From contig KB445805.1 in NCBI GenBank assembly GCA_000320605.2, positions 186,001 to 250,000 on the forward strand: DNA of 64,000 nt, written 5' to 3'. How positions within the stretch are numbered: position 1 is the first letter of the stretch; the number at the start of each line of letters is the position of its first letter. The notes under the pieces are model-generated. The model did not search any database and was not told the DNA's origin. It saw only the letters and a program-made list of their open reading frames with translations. This document shows, in pieces, positions 1-9,895 of this stretch. The DNA comes from Gelatoporia subvermispora B (taxonomy: Eukaryota > Basidiomycota > Agaricomycetes > Polyporales > Gelatoporiaceae). The position numbers were made by a program, and so were the translations under genes.

Positions 1-1002
1 GCGTCCTTTACTTCCTGACCAGCAAGAAAACCATAAGCTGCACTGGTCTGTAAGCCGAATGCTCTGCGCGTTAGCGTGCGTTGACGCTGCACGCACCTGA
101 TAATCTAGTAGATATTGACAAAATCAGATGCTCAAATTTCCCAGCCTTGCTAGGCAATGCTCACCTATAGTTGAGATTAGCATAAATAAGGGGCTGTCCC
201 AGCTCTAAGGCCCTTTTGACAATGATCTCCCCATCGTACCTTCAGTCCTCGCTCGATCAACACCTAGAAGGCACAAGAAGGGATCTGGATACTCACGAGG
301 CCGAAGCTCCGGACACAAATCCTCCTGGTTGCAACGCCGGGTGTTAGGGGCTCCGTTGCCCATTTCCTCCGGTGACAATGACCACTCACCGCCATGGATG
401 TACTGTTCATGTCATCAGGTCAACCTTTCGAGCACGGTCCTCACATGCATGTCACTCACAACAGCTACAGGCAGATCCGCCCCGGACAAAACATGCGCCG
501 GCGTCCATATATTTAGCGTCAAACCTAGTGGACACCGGAATCAGCGGATGGACAGCTGACGTCCAGGTTTATCGTACTTACAGTTCTCGTCCGTTACATT
601 CGGAGGAGAGAAGGCTGAGTTCAATAACTCGTTGAGCTCCGCCATAGGTCCGGTTGTACTGCTCGTTGCCGCTGCGAGATCTAGGCCCGGGCAGCCCGCC
701 GCAGGGACAGTGGCGTTGTACACGCCACTGTACTGTTCTACGGGTTGCGGGAGGTTAAAGCGCAGATTTCCAGTACTATAGTTACTGATTCAGTAACAGG
801 GAAAGTTGGGGTGTAAGGGGACTTACGGAGGTTGGGCATACGGGATGCCGAAGAAACTCTTCGTGATACCGTCATTCGACCCGACGAATGACCCCCCTGC
901 GATGGAGACAGTCGGAGCAGGATCGTGCACAGGTGCGCATACCACAAGTGAGATGAGTGTGGCCAGAGTGGCTGGCCGCGTCAATACTCTGAATGGTAGC
1001 AT
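1..1002 (-). CDS. Secreted type-B carboxylesterase/lipase, 5' part of gene (runs off window start)
   Basis: The gene reads leftward from an ATG at 1002. A hydrophobic signal peptide (MLPFRVLTRP...LISLVVCAPV) is followed by the family signature FFGIPYAQPP, then after intron 776-826 by GNLRFNLPQPV. The next exons, in order, give EDCLTLNIWTP (exon from 524; intron 525-581), a 13-nt microexon at 390-402 (YIHGG), GGFVSGASAS, YDGEIIVKRALELGQPLIYANLNYR, and a last visible exon reading AAYGFLAGQEVKDA at the window edge. These are the N-terminal half of the alpha/beta-hydrolase esterase fold, up to just before the nucleophile elbow. The HGGG oxyanion motif is intact here, unlike in the paralogues at 11599-14007 and 49313-51708. 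The nucleophile and the C-terminal half lie outside the window, so activity cannot be judged. Intron positions match the paralogues. Exact boundaries near 100 and 165 are uncertain. Confidence 0.85.
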
Positions 1003-1091
1003 TGAGAGTAAGAATCACGCTTGATGTTAGCAGTGCAATGTCCCAAGGGGTAGGATGTTAAGAGCCTTCAGACACGATCCGACGTTCAAGG

Positions 1092-1097
1092 CTTATA
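1092..1097 (-). promoter_or_regulatory. Putative TATA box of the esterase gene at 1002
   Basis: TATAAG read on the minus strand, about 90 nt upstream of the ATG at 1002. The other two esterase genes have comparable boxes about 60-70 nt upstream of their starts. Inferred from position only. Confidence 0.35.
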
Positions 1098-2683
1098 AAC
1101 AACTGGCCGACGCGTCTGGCGCCACGTCCTATGGGCATAAATTTATGACCTACATCGACCTGACACGATCCAGCTGACGCACTGCGTCACTTGCTATGCA
1201 TACCTAGGCGGCCATCGGGAGATTTTTTCAGCAGAGTCGGCCGACATGTGCGTATGGGGTTGGAGACGTAAGGTTTCATGCCCCTGATAGCGGCAGGCAT
1301 CTCGGGTGTTGTGTGTCTTCCGTACGCCCATGTAGTCGTGCATACCTTGGGTACTGCTTGCCGCGAAAGAAGTGAGACATCGCTCGTGATCATTGCAGCT
1401 TTTCTGCAGCTTCCCGATGTGTATAGGAACTTAGGAAGCCAGTGCCGAACAAGATGGCATAGCTGTATTTTCTGTTCTCTGTTGAGATCAACACGTCAGC
1501 AGTCATGAAGTCAGACTAGCAGAGTGGGGACGGACATACTCTTCAGAGAGGATGTCGTGATTTCGAAGGTGGACACCCTGTCGGAGTCGACTCCGCTCAC
1601 CCCGGCACCCATAAATATTTGACTAGTACTCGATCACACTCACTTGACATGCAGACGTAGTTGTCTAGCAATCCACCGATAGTCTGGCATAAGTCTAAGT
1701 GAAGCCTTATCTATTGTTCCTGCATCGAAGTGGCTTGGCTTCTCTGTTATCTGCTTCCGGCTGGCCAAATGATACCTCTTACTTGACAGCACCAGTTCGA
1801 AAGAACGACGGAGGATATTTTGGGAGCTCTGGATATATAAAGATATACGCTGCATACGATGATCTCCCAGAAGCGAAGTGAGGCCTATATAATATCTAGA
1901 CAATTGTCATGATTACTCACCGACTATATACAAGATAACACTAGTACCCCGATGCCCCTTGGTGACACTACCGCGTGGTCGGGCCTGGAGGATATGTTCA
2001 TGAGGCAATAGTTCATGGTTCATAAAAGGAGCGGGTAAGTGTCATATAAGCCTCAGGGGACTCCAATTCTGGGTCATAGGTCACTGCTCGTCTGTACCCA
2101 TTTTCGCTGTGGCTCCAGGTTGTACGAAGTGGTGGGATTGTCAAGCACACAAGGAGGTGCTCCGTATCATGATTCATCGGGATCGAGGGGACGACCCATA
2201 GAAAAGCGAGATCATGAACTTTTCATGTCGGAGCCTCGGCGGCGGATTACTTATGCAGTTCTGTTTGCCACCTCGAAGAGCACGACGCACTTTTGTCGAG
2301 AACCGTTGCTTAGCGTATCGTGTGCGGAGTATCTGTCACCATAAGCTTTGTGCGTCCTGGAAGCTGAACAAGAGGAGCGGGACCACATGGGCAAGTGATT
2401 TCGGAAGTGGTGACTATGTAGTAAGTAGCATTGGTGGGTCTGCCAAGTAGCAGTGAGCCTGCCAAGGGCTTCGCAGGAGGCGCTCCGCGTCCAGACGCCC
2501 AAAAGTCCCCTGCGCTGCAGTCCAAGTATAGATGGCCAATTGTAGCGAGAGCGTGGAAAGCAGAACGACGAAGCAAAATTATAATAGACAACAGACTGAT
2601 CTATGATACACTGCCAACAGACGAATCAGGGTTCTCGCCCACTCATACACTCATTCTCCGTCTCGTAAAACATCAACGCCGTA
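1098..2683. other. Intergenic, no gene recognised
   Basis: About 1.6 kb upstream of the esterase and downstream of TAF12. Short open frames occur on both strands, but none has recognisable motifs, consistent codon use or supporting splice sites. I see nothing else here. Confidence 0.5.
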
Positions 2684-3864
2684 TCATATCAGCTTTGCCT
2701 CCTTCTTTGCCATCTGGACTTGCGCAAGCCGATGGCTGCGCATCGTGGCCTGCCCACCTTGTGCACCCTTCTTTGCTGCAGGGGCAGGCGGTGCGGCTGG
2801 CTGCACGGTTGTCTGTGAGAGTGAGATGCGTGCTTCATCTGAAGCAAACCCAGGTATACGAATATTATGGTTGCGTTCTAGTGACGAATGCATGACAGAT
2901 CAGACAGTAGTCAGCATAGGATAAGAGGAGTGACAATGTACCGAGATGCAGTTGCAGGTCTTTGACCTCAAGGGCGTCGCTCCCGCGGTGCTTCGCGAGG
3001 CGGCATCCGAAATTTGTGACAGAGTCAATAAACTCGTCAGCAATGTCTAGTAGAAGCTGTCCCAGTGGTCAGCCTCTCAAGTAGGGTGCGTCACTCGTGG
3101 ACGATTGAGACTCACATCCTCGACTTCCGGCTCGATCTTCACGCTCGGGTCAACGCTGGATACAAGATCCTGGATCGTCCTCCGCATCGACTGGTCTGCT
3201 GGTGTGTTCTTTCTCCGTGATCGCGAGTCATCTACCAGTAAGCTCGTGTCGTCCGATGGCCTTGATAGCTGCGCCGGTGTTCCTAATAACAGGGCCGTCT
3301 TCAACCCTCACCATTCCAGCCGTACAGACAGCACCTAGAAAATAAACGGCGTACCCGATACACGTCCACTGGGTATTCCGCCCGTCAGCGTTGGCCGTGC
3401 CTGCTGTGAGGACTGCCATGCCACCGGGCCCGGGTTGCTTACGTTAGGCGTTGAGCTGATGGGGTAGGTAGATTCATTGGAGGGTGTTGCACCAAGGAAT
3501 GGGCTCGGATTTGTCGTCTTGAACGGGGCATTTGGCGTGGCTAGTGAGGACTTGCAAAAGGCAGGTCGCTATTCAGCACAGCTCCAACGAGAGGCACAAC
3601 ATCGTAGCGACTCACCTGCCCCGCTGCCCCTGCAGACTTATGCTTGTCCGCAAACTCTTTCAACTGCAGTATCTGCGCCTGGTTGAGCTTTCCTTGCTTC
3701 GCGAGCTCGCTAAGCTGGCTCATATTCTGCAACAGCAGCTGCGCGATGCGGTCGCCAGAGAGCGGGTCCCCTGTCTGCGACTTGAACGCACTGCTAAGCG
3801 CGGAGATGATGTTGTGTTGCCCATTTGCGCTTGGGGATGCGCTGGACGTTGGTGTCGAGGTCAT
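2684..3864 (-). CDS. TAF12: Transcription initiation factor TFIID (and SAGA) subunit 12, TAF12
   Basis: Five exons give a 306-residue protein: 3864-3616, 3550-3355, 3282-3116, 3056-2942, 2877-2684, with introns of 59-72 nt, all in frame. The N-terminal region is Ser/Thr-rich and then Gln/Leu-rich ([19 protein letters not shown]), a low-complexity activator-type segment. The C-terminal part is the TAF12 histone-fold: [20 protein letters not shown], then [38 protein letters not shown], and the diagnostic [16 protein letters not shown]. In known complexes TAF12 pairs with TAF4 (TFIID) or Ada1 (SAGA) as an H2B-like partner. The length is shorter than yeast Taf12 but typical of filamentous fungi. 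The start ATG at 3864 is the first in frame before the low-complexity segment. The splice at 3550/3551 uses a GCAAG acceptor rather than the later CACTAG, because only that choice keeps the frame. Confidence 0.93.
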
Positions 3865-3999
3865 CGTTGAAGAAGTTGTGCAGCCTCGTCGTGTCTCAGA
3901 ACTCACGATCGACGAGAGCGTGAGGTCGCGCAGGAACCGCACCACGAGACTAATTGCCTTATTGGGGACAACAACGACATATTCCGACGCTACATCATC

Positions 4000-4072
4000 G
4001 GGTCGGTGGCGTAGTTGGTTATCGCATCTGTCTAACACACAGAAGGTCCTCAGTTCGAACCTGGGCCGACTC
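4000..4072 (+). tRNA. tRNA-Val, anticodon AAC, no intron
   Basis: The sequence folds into a full cloverleaf. The acceptor stem is GGGTCGG with CCGACTC (one G-T pair). The D stem is GCGT/TCGC with loop AGTTGGTTA. The anticodon stem TCTGT/ACAGA encloses loop CTAACAC, giving anticodon AAC at 4034-4036. The T arm is CTCAG-TTCGAAC-CTGGG. The discriminator base is A4073 and a T-rich stretch (ATATTTTGCTTTT) follows as the likely Pol III terminator. It lies head to head with TAF12, about 135 nt upstream of its start codon. Confidence 0.9.
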
Positions 4073-4296
4073 ATATTTTGCTTTTGCTGGGTGCCCAGCT
4101 CTCGCGCCATCTGTCCATTCTTAGCGAAGAAGCTCTCCGTCTCTGAATTTCTTTGGAGCATGTTGAAAACCAACAGGTCTTTAGGTATATATATGGGGTT
4201 GTAATCATTTGCTTATAGAACGACAGACGAGCAGAACATTCGCAAGCTCATACTAGCATCACACATACTCCGTCAGATCGCCGCTATACGGGCATA

Positions 4297-4326
4297 CAGT
4301 GCCGAGCAAAAGTATTGCAACATCAC
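4297..4326 (+). repeat. Left terminal inverted repeat of the Tc1/mariner element
   Basis: Exact reverse complement of 6933-6962; preceded by the TA target dinucleotide at 4295-4296. Confidence 0.95.
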
Positions 4327-4589
4327 CTTTTTGGGCATTGTTTGACTTCTAGCTTGCTTGTTTTCCAATCAATTTGGCTCAAATAAATTACAGTATATAC
4401 CTACACTACTCTAGTTTATAGCTACCATATACTATGAGGCAGAAATTAAATTTGCACCTTCAGGAGTGCATCCGCGTCGACGCGCGCTTAGGCGCCCGTT
4501 AAGCGCTCGCCACGTCACAAAGTTTCGGAATGATCTTCCATAACTCAAACCACTACTATCATCCTCCAGAAAATTATCTGACACTGCTC

Positions 4590-5146
4590 ATGGGGCGGGC
4601 ACCCCAATGCACCCCAACCAAAAAGGCTCGGATCCTTACTTTGTACAAGGAAAATCATCCTATACAAGACATCGCCAATACCTTACAAATCCATCGCTCT
4701 ACCGTCTGGCGTCAGCTTCGCAACCTCCGTCACCATCCCAGCTTCTACGCTGTGAAGCCCCGTCCTGGACGCCCCCGCATCCTTAGCCCACGCTCCCTCC
4801 GTCATGCTGCAATTGCCATTGAAAGTGGTGTGGCTAACACTGCAGCTGATGTTCAACGCCAGCTCTTTCCTCATGTGAGCAAAGCAACCGTCCGGCGAGC
4901 CCTCCATAGGGTTGGGCTTAGTGTCTACATTAAACGCAAGAAACCATTTCTCAAGCCTAGGCACAAGCTGCAGCGTAGACGGTGGGCGGAGTGTCACAGC
5001 AAATGGTCACAGGAGGACTGGCACAAAGTCATCTTCTCAGATGAGTCAAAGTTCAATCTTTTCGGGCCGGATGGTCGTCAGATTTGTTGGAGGAGACGTG
5101 GGGAGGAATTCATAGACCGGGCAGTCCAATCGACTATAAAGCATGG
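4590..5146 (+). pseudogene. 5' part of the transposase gene, duplicated copy cut by the gap (probable assembly artefact)
   Basis: Identical base for base to the first part of the transposase gene that starts at 5660 (offset 1070), ending at the N run. Both the upstream non-coding sequence and the coding part are copied without a single difference. That is expected when the two edges of a gap are the same sequence rather than a biological duplication. It should not be counted as a second transposase. Confidence 0.8.
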
Positions 5147-5484
5147 NNNNNNNNNNNNNNNNNNNNNNNNNNNNNNNNNNNNNNNNNNNNNNNNNNNNNN
5201 NNNNNNNNNNNNNNNNNNNNNNNNNNNNNNNNNNNNNNNNNNNNNNNNNNNNNNNNNNNNNNNNNNNNNNNNNNNNNNNNNNNNNNNNNNNNNNNNNNNN
5301 NNNNNNNNNNNNNNNNNNNNNNNNNNNNNNNNNNNNNNNNNNNNNNNNNNNNNNNNNNNNNNNNNNNNNNNNNNNNNNNNNNNNNNNNNNNNNNNNNNNN
5401 NNNNNNNNNNNNNNNNNNNNNNNNNNNNNNNNNNNNNNNNNNNNNNNNNNNNNNNNNNNNNNNNNNNNNNNNNNNNNNNNNNNN
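5147..5484. other. Assembly gap (N run, 338 positions)
   Basis: Undetermined bases. Both flanks carry the same 732-bp sequence, so the gap is probably spurious, with the contig ends overlapping. Confidence 0.95.
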
Positions 5485-5659
5485 TTTATAGCTACCATAT
5501 ACTATGAGGCAGAAATTAAATTTGCACCTTCAGGAGTGCATCCGCGTCGACGCGCGCTTAGGCGCCCGTTAAGCGCTCGCCACGTCACAAAGTTTCGGAA
5601 TGATCTTCCATAACTCAAACCACTACTATCATCCTCCAGAAAATTATCTGACACTGCTC

Positions 5660-6685
5660 ATGGGGCGGGCACCCCAATGCACCCCAACCAAAAAGGCTCG
5701 GATCCTTACTTTGTACAAGGAAAATCATCCTATACAAGACATCGCCAATACCTTACAAATCCATCGCTCTACCGTCTGGCGTCAGCTTCGCAACCTCCGT
5801 CACCATCCCAGCTTCTACGCTGTGAAGCCCCGTCCTGGACGCCCCCGCATCCTTAGCCCACGCTCCCTCCGTCATGCTGCAATTGCCATTGAAAGTGGTG
5901 TGGCTAACACTGCAGCTGATGTTCAACGCCAGCTCTTTCCTCATGTGAGCAAAGCAACCGTCCGGCGAGCCCTCCATAGGGTTGGGCTTAGTGTCTACAT
6001 TAAACGCAAGAAACCATTTCTCAAGCCTAGGCACAAGCTGCAGCGTAGACGGTGGGCGGAGTGTCACAGCAAATGGTCACAGGAGGACTGGCACAAAGTC
6101 ATCTTCTCAGATGAGTCAAAGTTCAATCTTTTCGGGCCGGATGGTCGTCAGATTTGTTGGAGGAGACGTGGGGAGGAATTCATAGACCGGGCAGTCCAAT
6201 CGACTATAAAGCATGGTGGAGGGAGCATAATGGTTTGGGGATGCATTACTGCAAAGGGCGTGGGTCGCCTTTATCGAGTTGATAGCAACATGGATGCCCG
6301 TCAATACTGCAAGATCCTTTCTGAAGCACTTCTAGGGACCCTGGCAGACAAGTTAATCAGGGTAGAAGATATGATCTTCCAGCAGGATAATGATTCAAAG
6401 CACACTGCACGTCTAACTCGGAACTGGCTCAAAGACCATTTCATCCAAGTCTTGCCTTGGCCACCACAATCACCAGATATGAACATCATAGAACATTGCT
6501 GGGAGTTCCTCGAACGCCGTGTACGGGCCAGGGTGCCTCCTCCTCAAAGCTTGGAGGAGCTATGGAAGGTGATGCAGGAGGAGTGGGGGCAGATCAATGT
6601 TGGACTCATACAATCTCTGTATGAGTCTATGCCACGACGGGTTGAAGCACTACAGAAGGCCAAGGGAAAGGGGACTAAATACTGA
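5660..6685 (+). CDS. Tc1/mariner transposase, DD34E
   Basis: Cut-and-paste transposase of about 341 residues from the ATG at 5660. An earlier in-frame ATG at 5600 would add 20 residues without similarity to the family core. The N-terminal helix-turn-helix region reads KKARILTLYKENHPIQDIA followed by IHRSTVWRQLRNL. The DDE_3 catalytic core contains the first Asp in VIFSDESKFNLFG, the second in IFQQDNDSKHTARL and the acidic third residue in PDMNIIEHCWEFLE. Thirty-four residues separate the second Asp and the Glu, which defines the DD34E (Tc1) group. No frameshift or stop interrupts it, so the product may be active. It acts on the 30-bp inverted repeats around it. Confidence 0.95.
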   Translation: MGRAPQCTPTKKARILTLYKENHPIQDIANTLQIHRSTVWRQLRNLRHHPSFYAVKPRPGRPRILSPRSLRHAAIAIESGVANTAADVQRQLFPHVSKATVRRALHRVGLSVYIKRKKPFLKPRHKLQRRRWAECHSKWSQEDWHKVIFSDESKFNLFGPDGRQICWRRRGEEFIDRAVQSTIKHGGGSIMVWGCITAKGVGRLYRVDSNMDARQYCKILSEALLGTLADKLIRVEDMIFQQDNDSKHTARLTRNWLKDHFIQVLPWPPQSPDMNIIEHCWEFLERRVRARVPPPQSLEELWKVMQEEWGQINVGLIQSLYESMPRRVEALQKAKGKGTKY

Positions 6686-6932
6686 TTGTCACTCTTTTGT
6701 CAAACCTATGGTCTGTGCCAGAAATCGCAACATAGTCTGTTCCGTGCGACGGGCGCCTCTCGGGCGCTTAAACGCCCGTCGGCGCGGATTTGTTCCTAAG
6801 AATGCAATTCTGATTTTTCTCTCAAGGGACTTCAGTGGTAGACTTGAGAGACATAGACAATTAGACCAGAAAAATTTCGAAGCAGATTGATTGAGAGATG
6901 AAGTAACTACAACGAAAATAAGGCCGAACCAC

Positions 6933-6962
6933 GTGATGTTGCAATACTTTTGCTCGGCACTG
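6933..6962 (-). repeat. Right terminal inverted repeat of the Tc1/mariner element
   Basis: Exact reverse complement of 4297-4326; followed by the TA target dinucleotide at 6963-6964. Confidence 0.95.
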
Positions 6963-6964
6963 TA

Positions 6965-8599
6965 CAGAACTCAGGCACGTTCGGTGCCATTCGCGTGTAT
7001 GTTCAACGAGGCAATGCAAATAGGCCATGCGAGTAGGCCGAGGGCGTCCCGCAACCGGCGGGATCCCCAGCACCGGCTTGCCTGCGCTGCCACATCGAGA
7101 TCAAGTGCGAATTGCAGCGCGAAGGCTTGGCGTTGGTTTTTCTAGGTGAAAATGTCAGGCACGATGCCTGGACCCCTACAGCCTCGGCCAGGAGACTAGC
7201 GTCGGCGGCCACTCACACAGGAGCGAAAGTCATATCTTTGCTGTCCTTGTGCATCAACATGATCCTACAGAACACGTTGGTCGAGTTGGTGGATAGATGG
7301 GTCGTCAGAACATGCGATAGGCTATCGATGCGAACACCGGAACTTACGCTCTTCGCAGAGTTGAACAGTGATACGTAAGCTGTGGTTCGACCTGGGATGC
7401 CTGAAGCAGCGCCCATCCGCCTTTGTCCACATACAGTAACACGCTGGCGGGTGGCCGTTCGTCAGCGTCGTTCAGTGCAGTGAGAAAGTATCAGAAACCA
7501 GGCGTGTTCTGACAATTGGCCTCAGAAATCCCTTGCGGGTCCTGCAGTCAGTTGATACACCTCGACAGAATCTAAAATGTTGATACCTGCCAAGCACGTC
7601 ACAATGTCTGCTGCGTGGGCTACTAATACAATATGTCTTCGGACAGAGTAGAGCAAACATCTGGAGCCGCTGCGCAATGCCAATGCTTTACGGCGACCCA
7701 ACGTCTTGAAACGCGCACAGAGTCTGGACTCACACTCGAACAGGTTACACTGTCTCCTAGCTGAATGCCATTTGCAGTTATAGTGGCGATTGCAAGGCGA
7801 CAGCAGCATCAGCTGGTACATCAGACAGGGCGACATGTGGGGATGATTGCGGGCGGTGTGTTGATAGACCGGGACAACCTGCACCAGCACGGAGTGTAGT
7901 GCCTGTCGCTCAGCACACAGGCATCCTCTGCGCCTGGTTCGAGACCAAGCTTCATTAGGTCTCTGAGCGCCATTATGGGTTGAAGGCGCTCGGGGTAAGG
8001 TTGCCGATCTGGGGCAAGAGCGAGAAAGGACGTCCGTGACGGAGCTAAGCCTCAAAGAGGCCCGATGCTGTCCGACGCTGTCTCCTTCAAGAGCTTCCTT
8101 CAGCTAGAAATGGGCTACATCCTAGTCTGTTTAATCGCCCACTCGCGCGAGAAGACCAGACGCAGACCGCGCGTATGAATCCGAAGACGAAGGCGCTCAG
8201 TAGACGGACCGCTAGGCGAAGCTTGACGCCCACACAGAACCGCAGACATGATGCCATACAATTTTTCCAGAAGGCCGGTTGTAATAGCAGAGCGCGATCG
8301 TACGGGCACTGAGCAAGCCAACCTGGGACATTCTCCAATACTCGAAGCGGCCGTTTAAGCCCGGTCAGGTGAGTCATTGGGCGTCATACGAGAACATCGT
8401 GAATGATAGCGGAGTGGTGATGATACAATGAGTCTGTCCATACTGATACAAAGTTCGGTCGTCAAGAGCTGACGTGAGTGGGGCTCGAAGTTGCGTACCG
8501 GTGCGTGTAGTATACCAGAGTCCAAATAGGAGCATCAGGCGAGAATTATCGCCGGATGTATCGGAACCAAGATGACGGTGGCGATAGTCAGAAATGAAG
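6965..8599. other. No gene recognised
   Basis: A 1.6-kb stretch between the transposon and the kinase gene. The minus strand has moderately long open frames (7522-8055, 8087-8377, 7213-7416) with splice-like boundaries, but I could not connect them into a protein with known motifs. A decayed membrane-protein gene is possible but not demonstrated. Confidence 0.4.
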
Positions 8600-9895
8600 T
8601 CACAACGGCGCATGATCGACCGCCATAGGGGTGTCAATATCCATCCTATCTTCCTTGATGAGCCTCCGGCGCCCGCGATCCCATCGGCGGAGGTACTGTT
8701 CGCATCGCTCTCCGAATACTTCTAGCCCATCGAGGAAACCTTTGGGCAATAAGTCCTTCCGTTGGTCCCAGGGCTTGATGTCGACCAAATTGCACCTGTC
8801 AAGACACACCAGGATAATCCCGAAGCTGTATGCATCGGCGAGCCGCGCATCTTGGCACTCGCCGCGTAATACTTCGGGCGCAGAGAATGGACGGGTGCCT
8901 GGATGGATTTGCTCGACTTTTCTCGCAGGCTGCGCCGCAGGGAGCGGTGTGTGGGGCAGGTACGGTGACTTTGCTACGAAGCGCGAGTTTGCGCGCGGTG
9001 GAACGAGCGATACAGGGGATAAGGGCGGCTGTGACAGATCGTCATCTGGAGAGGCGTAGATCGAATCCGCCGAGACAGAGCGCCCGAAATCAAGTAGTTT
9101 GATGGTATCAGATGAATGCGTTACTTGCACATTCAGAAGGGAGAGGTCGCCATGACTGAGCCCGAAAGAATGCAGGTGAGTGAGTCCGTCAAGTAATTGG
9201 TTGTGAAAATCAATCTTCTTTTCCCGGCTGAGTGACGGTCTCTCACGCACAACATCCCATAGCGTTCCACCTTCGACGTACTCGAGCACCATACCAACAT
9301 TCTCTACACATCCGAGAAAAGCGGCGATGTTCCTGTGTCGCGTAACGGTGGTATACACGCGCAATTCCGCAAGAAACTGGGTGGTCACGTCTTTAGCGTT
9401 CGACTGCATCTCTCCGTTGATCTCAAGCTGGACGACATTCGGTTTCTTCACGATGCACTTGAACAACTCTGAGGCAGATCCGGAAGCGCACGGCGCGAGG
9501 TTCTGGGTAGGATTTGGCGGCGCTGAGTATGATGTCGGGGTTGGGAATGAGAAAATCGCGGCCGGATTATGTGGCGGGGTGAAGATAGGACCTGATGTGT
9601 GCGGATCGGTCACATGTGTTCGGTGCGTTTGCCGGTGAGAAAGCAAGGTCCCGTGTGTGGTTCGGTGCGATTGGACTGCAGGGGGTGTATCGTTCACAAC
9701 TGTCTCTTCTGAAGAGGTGGAATGTGGGACTGAGGGCACTTCGTTGCTCAATGTACTGTCCTGTTCCTGATCCAGCTCCACTGCACGGTGGGTTAACGCA
9801 CGCTCACCGACACGATGCCTCTTTCCTCACGCACCCATCCACCAATTCTTCTTCGACGTGAGAGTTATACGCTTCACATGCATTGCGCCCGACAT
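8600..9895 (-). CDS. Protein kinase-like protein, atypical
   Basis: Two exons: ATG at 9895 with exon 9895-9835, a 54-nt intron (9781-9834), and exon 9780-8600; 413 residues. The downstream frame has no ATG near its start, which is why the short first exon is needed. Roughly residues 20-145 are Ser/Thr/Pro-rich and probably disordered. The kinase domain then shows an alpha-C-like FLAELRVYTTVTRHRNIAAF, hinge-like VLEYVEGGTLWDVV, catalytic loop SHGDLSLLNVQV (HGD instead of HRD, with Asp and Asn kept), DFG in KLLDFGRS, APE in PFSAPEVLRG, and ADAYSFGIIL. The usual beta-3 VAxK lysine is not evident: the corresponding strand seems to read VVQLEI. It resembles fungal Ser/Thr or tyrosine-kinase-like proteins. 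The substrate is unknown. Confidence 0.8.

Larger units (their letters stand above)
4297..6962 (+). mobile_element. Tc1/mariner DD34E transposon, complete ends, internally disturbed by assembly gap
   Basis: The ends are perfect 30-bp inverted repeats (4297-4326 and 6933-6962, beginning CAGTGCCGAGCAAAAGTATT), flanked on both sides by TA (4295-4296 and 6963-6964), the Tc1/mariner target duplication. One transposase gene lies inside. GC-rich subterminal sequences near 4480-4510 and 6745-6795 are related in inverted orientation. Bases 4415-5146 recur identically at 5485-6216 on either side of a run of N. Removing this likely assembly duplication leaves an element of about 1.6 kb, the usual size for the superfamily. 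Perfect ends and an open transposase suggest a young insertion. Confidence 0.95.

Noticed and set aside
3541..4173. Minus-strand open frame extending TAF12 upstream through the tRNA gene
   Set aside because: The sequence above 3864 is the complement of the tRNA and its flank; the ATG at 3864 is the better start.
5046..5613. Open frames spanning the N run at 5147-5484
   Set aside because: They consist mainly of unknown residues; only the real flanking transposase sequence was annotated.
7522..8055. 177-codon minus-strand open frame, considered as a DUF6533/DUF6534-type membrane protein
   Set aside because: No run of predicted membrane helices in order and no family motif could be confirmed.
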